Assembly (NCBI RefSeq): GCF_015694465.1
Contig: NZ_JADQDO010000005.1
Location: 124,001-188,000 of the forward strand
DNA length: 64,000 nt
Reading direction: 5' to 3'
DNA from: Microvirga alba
GTDB lineage: Bacteria > Pseudomonadota > Alphaproteobacteria > Rhizobiales > Beijerinckiaceae
Position numbers and translations under genes: made by a program. Shown in pieces: positions 60,821-64,000 of the stretch (its first letter is position 1; each line of letters opens with the position of its first letter). The notes beneath the pieces were generated by a model. That model had not been told where the DNA came from. It made no database searches and saw only the letters and a program-made list of their open reading frames with translations.

Positions 60821-62359
60821 ATGAACTGGACCGCATTGATCATTTTCGTCCTGCTCTTCGGGTTCGTCACGGCCATCGGCTTCGTCGCCGCCAATTGGCG
60901 GCGCGGCGATCTCGACCAGTTGCATGAATGGGGGCTCGCTGGACGGCGCCTCGGCACGGTGGTCATCTGGTTTCTGCTCGGCGGCGACGTCTATACGGCC
61001 TACACCTTTATCGCCGTTCCGGCCCTTGTCTTCGGCGCGGGGGCCATCGGCTTCTTCGCGCTGCCTTACACCATCATGGTTTATCCGCTCGTTTTCCTCA
61101 TCCTGCCGCGGATGTGGGCGGTGGCGCGCAAGCACAACTACATCACCGCCGCCGATTTCATTCAGGGACGACACGGCAACCGTTGGCTTGCGCTCGCAGT
61201 GGCGGTGACGGGCATCGTGGCGACCATGCCCTATATCGCGCTGCAACTGCTGGGCATCGAGGTGGTGATCGGCGCGATGGGCGTGCAGGCGCCCGGCTTC
61301 CTCGGCGATCTGCCGCTGATCATCGCCTTCGTGATTCTGGCCGCCTTCACCTATACCAGCGGGCTTAGGGCCCCGGCGATGATCGCCGTGGTCAAGGATA
61401 CGCTGATCTACATCACGGTGATCGCGATGGTCGTCGTGATCCCAATAGAGATCGGCGGCTATGCCAAGTTGTTCGCGGCTGTTCCCGAGGCGAAACTCCT
61501 GCTCACGCCGCCGAAGGAAGGCAATCTCGGCCAATACTCGGCCTACGCGACGCTGGCGCTGGGCTCGGCCTTCGCGCTCTTTCTCTATCCGCACACGATG
61601 ACGGCGATCCTGAGTTCGAGCGGCCGCGAAGTGATCCGTCGCAACGCGGCGTACCTGCCCGCCTATTCGTTTCTGCTCGGGCTTCTGGCGCTCACCGGTT
61701 TCATGGCCTTGGCGGTCAATGTCGACAAGCTGCCGGAATTCGTTCCGCAATTTGCCCGCTACGGATCGAACTTCGCCGTACCGGCGCTGATTCTCCACTC
61801 CTTCCCGGATTGGTTCGTGGGCATCGCGTTCGCGGCCATCGCCATCGGCGGATTGGTGCCCGCCGCCATCATGTCGATTGCGGCTTCGAACCTCTTCACG
61901 CGCAACATCTACGTGCCGTTCATCAACCCCGACCGGACGCCGAAGCAGGAGTCGCAGAACGCCAAGATCGTGTCGCTGATCGTGAAATTCGGCGCACTCA
62001 TCTTCATCATCTTCCTACCCCTGCAATATGCCATTCAGCTCCAGCTCCTTGGCGGCATCTGGATCAGTCAGACCATCCCTGCCGTGATCGTCAGCCTCTA
62101 TTCCGCCTGGTTGAACCCCTGGGCGCTCCTGATCGGCTGGGCTGTCGGCATCGTCACCGGAACCTGGATGGCGGCGTCGCAAGGTTTCCAATCGGCCGTG
62201 GTGCCCTTCTCCCTCGATGGGCTCACGATCCCCGGTTACGCGGCTCTCTATGCGCTCGGTCTGAACTTCGCGGTGTCGATCGTCCTCTCGCTGGTTCTGA
62301 ACCCGATTCGCGCCACCCGCGGCACCGACCAGACCGTGGCGGCCGACTACCACATGTAA
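60821..62359 (+). CDS. sodium:solute symporter family protein (MctP-like monocarboxylate permease)
   Basis: 512 residues, about 13 transmembrane segments. SSF-family landmarks: DQLHEWGLAGRRLGTVVIWFLLGGDVYTAYTF near the N-terminus, ITAADFIQGRHGNRWLAL, and AIGGLVPAAIMSIAASNLFTRNIY, which carries the sodium-site region. The closest architecture that I recognise is rhizobial MctP, which takes up lactate, pyruvate, acetate and some amino acids. GGAGACGG precedes the start. It is cotranscribed with the DUF3311 gene and may precede the AceE-like gene in the same unit (97 bases apart). Confidence 0.92.
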   Translation: MNWTALIIFVLLFGFVTAIGFVAANWRRGDLDQLHEWGLAGRRLGTVVIWFLLGGDVYTAYTFIAVPALVFGAGAIGFFALPYTIMVYPLVFLILPRMWAVARKHNYITAADFIQGRHGNRWLALAVAVTGIVATMPYIALQLLGIEVVIGAMGVQAPGFLGDLPLIIAFVILAAFTYTSGLRAPAMIAVVKDTLIYITVIAMVVVIPIEIGGYAKLFAAVPEAKLLLTPPKEGNLGQYSAYATLALGSAFALFLYPHTMTAILSSSGREVIRRNAAYLPAYSFLLGLLALTGFMALAVNVDKLPEFVPQFARYGSNFAVPALILHSFPDWFVGIAFAAIAIGGLVPAAIMSIAASNLFTRNIYVPFINPDRTPKQESQNAKIVSLIVKFGALIFIIFLPLQYAIQLQLLGGIWISQTIPAVIVSLYSAWLNPWALLIGWAVGIVTGTWMAASQGFQSAVVPFSLDGLTIPGYAALYALGLNFAVSIVLSLVLNPIRATRGTDQTVAADYHM

Positions 62360-62456
62360 CATCCCCCCTGCGCGGCGCGTCCTTTATGTCGCGATTGTCG
62401 GCGCGCTGATCCTGTGTCTATCCTCCGCCAGCGTCCCCATCCCTTGAGTTGTCCCG

Positions 62457-64000
62457 ATGACCGATCCTCGCCTGCCGTATCTGGCCGAATTCGAGCGCAA
62501 GATTTTGTGGCTCTCCAGTTGGACGATCCACAACGCCAATCACCTGCGCCCCAACAAGGACGGGTTGAAGATCGGCGGGCACCAGGCATCCTCGGCGTCG
62601 CTCTCCACCATCATGACGGCGCTCTACCTCGCCGTGCTGAAGCCGGAAGACCGGGTTGCGGTGAAGCCCCATGCGAGCCCGATCTTCCACGCGATCCAGT
62701 ATCTTCTGGGTCATCAAACGCGCGAGAAGCTTGAGAATTTCCGGGGCTACAAGGGCGCGCAATCCTATCCCTCCCGCACCAAGGACATCGACGATGTGGA
62801 TTTCTCCACCGGCTCGGTCGGCCTCGGCGTGGCGCAGACGCTCTTTGCCAGCCTCGTGCAGGATTACGTGAAGGAGCACGGCTGGGCGAAGGACAAGCCT
62901 GAAGGCCGCATGATCTCCCTCGTCGGGGACGCGGAGATGGACGAGGGCAATATCTTCGAGGCCCTGCTGGAAGGCTGGAAGCAGGGTATCCGGAACACCT
63001 GGTGGATCATCGACTATAACCGCCAGAGCCTCGATGCGGTGGTGCGCGAGGGGCTCTATGCCCGCTTCGAATCGATCTTCCGCTCCTTCGGCTGGGATGT
63101 CGTGGTGCTGAAGCACGGTTCGCTGATGCAGGAGGCTTTCCGCGAGCCCGGCGGCGAGCGCTTGCGCGACTGGATCGATTCCTGCCCCAACCAACTCTAT
63201 TCCGCCCTCACCTTTCAGGGCGGCGCCGCGTGGCGCAAGCGGCTCCTCGACGATCTCGGCGACCAGGGCCCCGTGACGCGGCTCATCGAGAAGCGGTCGG
63301 ACGAGGAACTGGCGCGGCTCATGGCTAATCTCGGTGGGCATGATCTGCCGAGTCTGGTTGAGGCGTTCGAGTCCATCGACCACGACCGGCCGACGGTGTT
63401 CATCGCCTACACCATCAAGGGCATGGGCCTCCCGCTCGCGGGTCACAAGGACAACCATGCGGGCCTGCTCACCCCAACGCAGATGGAAGGCTATCGCGCC
63501 TCCGCGAAAGTGCGGCCGGGCCATGAATGGGACAAGTTCGAAGGCCTGAGCCTGCCGGAAGCGGATTTGCAGAAGTTCCTGAAATCCGTGCCTTTCAACG
63601 CGCGCGGCAAACGCCGCTTTGATGCACCCGCCATTCCGGTGCCGAGCGCACTCACGACGCCCGCGCAGCCGAGCATGTCCACCCAGCAGGGTTTCGGCCT
63701 CATCCTCAACGAGTTGGCGCGCTCATCTGAGCCCCTGGCCGACCGCATCGTCACCACCGCGCCCGATGTGACGGTGTCCACCAATCTCGGAGCCTGGGTG
63801 AACCGGCGCGGCCTCTTCGCGCGGCAGGAAATGAAGGACCTGTTCAAGTCCGAACGCATTCCCTCGACCTTCACCTGGGATTTCAGCCCCAAGGGTCAGC
63901 ATATCGAGCTCGGCATCGCCGAGATGAATCTGTTCATCCTGCTCTCGGCGCTGGGCCTGTCGCATTCGCTTTTCGGTGAGCGGATCATTCCCATCGGCAC
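62457..64000 (+). CDS. AceE/transketolase-like thiamine-diphosphate enzyme, N-terminal part (runs off the window)
   Basis: The first 514 codons are present and the frame is open at the right edge. The start MTDPRLPYLAEFERKILWLSSW is typical of the homodimeric pyruvate dehydrogenase E1/transketolase-like group. The cofactor motif is ISLVGDAEMDEGNIFEALLEG, ending in DYNRQSLD, with a Glu-Asn pair as expected for diphosphate and Mg binding. His in KPHASPIFHAIQYLLG and KGMGLPLAGHKDNHAG agrees with this family. Such proteins in Hyphomicrobiales are about 790 residues and distinct from the heterotetrameric PDH; whether this one acts on pyruvate or another 2-oxo acid or ketose is unresolved. The upstream monocarboxylate symporter fits a role with pyruvate-like acids. 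Confidence 0.85.
   Translation, partial: MTDPRLPYLAEFERKILWLSSWTIHNANHLRPNKDGLKIGGHQASSASLSTIMTALYLAVLKPEDRVAVKPHASPIFHAIQYLLGHQTREKLENFRGYKGAQSYPSRTKDIDDVDFSTGSVGLGVAQTLFASLVQDYVKEHGWAKDKPEGRMISLVGDAEMDEGNIFEALLEGWKQGIRNTWWIIDYNRQSLDAVVREGLYARFESIFRSFGWDVVVLKHGSLMQEAFREPGGERLRDWIDSCPNQLYSALTFQGGAAWRKRLLDDLGDQGPVTRLIEKRSDEELARLMANLGGHDLPSLVEAFESIDHDRPTVFIAYTIKGMGLPLAGHKDNHAGLLTPTQMEGYRASAKVRPGHEWDKFEGLSLPEADLQKFLKSVPFNARGKRRFDAPAIPVPSALTTPAQPSMSTQQGFGLILNELARSSEPLADRIVTTAPDVTVSTNLGAWVNRRGLFARQEMKDLFKSERIPSTFTWDFSPKGQHIELGIAEMNLFILLSALGLSHSLFGERIIPIG

Noticed and set aside
62418..63524. 368-codon minus-strand frame opposite the AceE-like gene
   Set aside because: The plus strand encodes a convincing thiamine-diphosphate enzyme over the same bases.
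1..64000. CRISPR array, prophage, insertion sequence or rRNA operon
   Set aside because: No regularly spaced repeats, transposase or integrase genes, phage structural genes or rRNA signatures were seen anywhere in the window.

Overview
The window looks like chromosome of a high-GC alphaproteobacterium of the order Hyphomicrobiales (Rhizobiales). Methylobacteriaceae, for example Microvirga, is my best guess. The evidence is gene content and order: a PopZ-type DUF2497 gene next to valS, a TolC-family gene beside a Pcm-like methyltransferase, DUF1489, the aapJQMP amino-acid importer, a DUF3311/sodium-solute symporter pair, and rhizobial-type sugar operons. No 16S or other definitive marker is present, so the genus is inference.

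Positions 1-25.3 kb are mostly core genes. They include the C-terminal part of a SPOR protein, a J-domain membrane protein, DUF1489, a biotin-dependent acyl-CoA carboxylase alpha subunit, mntH, a DUF2459 gene broken by a palindromic repeat, valS, a popZ-like gene, a TolC-family gene, a pcm-like gene with tRNA-Cys directly upstream, tRNA-Asn, photolyase, AlaX, 3-mercaptopyruvate sulfurtransferase, the aapJQMP operon, a cystathionine beta-lyase and a three-gene envelope glycosylation cassette (LAB_N, GT2, GT83).

Positions 25.5-34.3 kb are accessory: a trypsin-like protease autotransporter, a Tat-exported beta carbonic anhydrase behind an AT-rich leader, a type III polyketide synthase coupled to an isoprenylcysteine methyltransferase-like gene, a TRAP permease pair with no binding protein, and a RibD/DHFR-like reductase.

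Positions 34.5-49.0 kb are the most interesting block. A LacI-family regulator stands divergent from a ribose-type (CUT2) ABC importer, a TIM-barrel isomerase and a Gfo/Idh/MocA dehydrogenase. A second, glucose/maltose-type (CUT1) importer follows with another TIM-barrel isomerase, another dehydrogenase and ThuA. Near-identical palindromes (TGTAAACGATTACA and TGTAATCGATTACA) precede the two halves, so one repressor probably controls both. The enzyme set fits oxidation of glycosides through 3-keto intermediates. The sugar substrate cannot be read from the sequence.

Positions 49.1-54.7 kb hold a LysR regulator divergent from a peptide-type binding protein, a FAD-dependent amine/amino-acid oxidoreductase, RidA and an FMN protein of the hydroxy-acid oxidase family that lacks the usual catalytic histidine. 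This looks like an amino-acid or amine oxidation module with imine clean-up. Positions 55.0-64.0 kb hold a second large autotransporter whose barrel is paralogous to the first, a small foreign-looking patch with a probable AraC-family remnant, tRNA-Lys, the DUF3311/symporter pair and the first two thirds of an AceE/transketolase-like thiamine-diphosphate enzyme that runs off the window.
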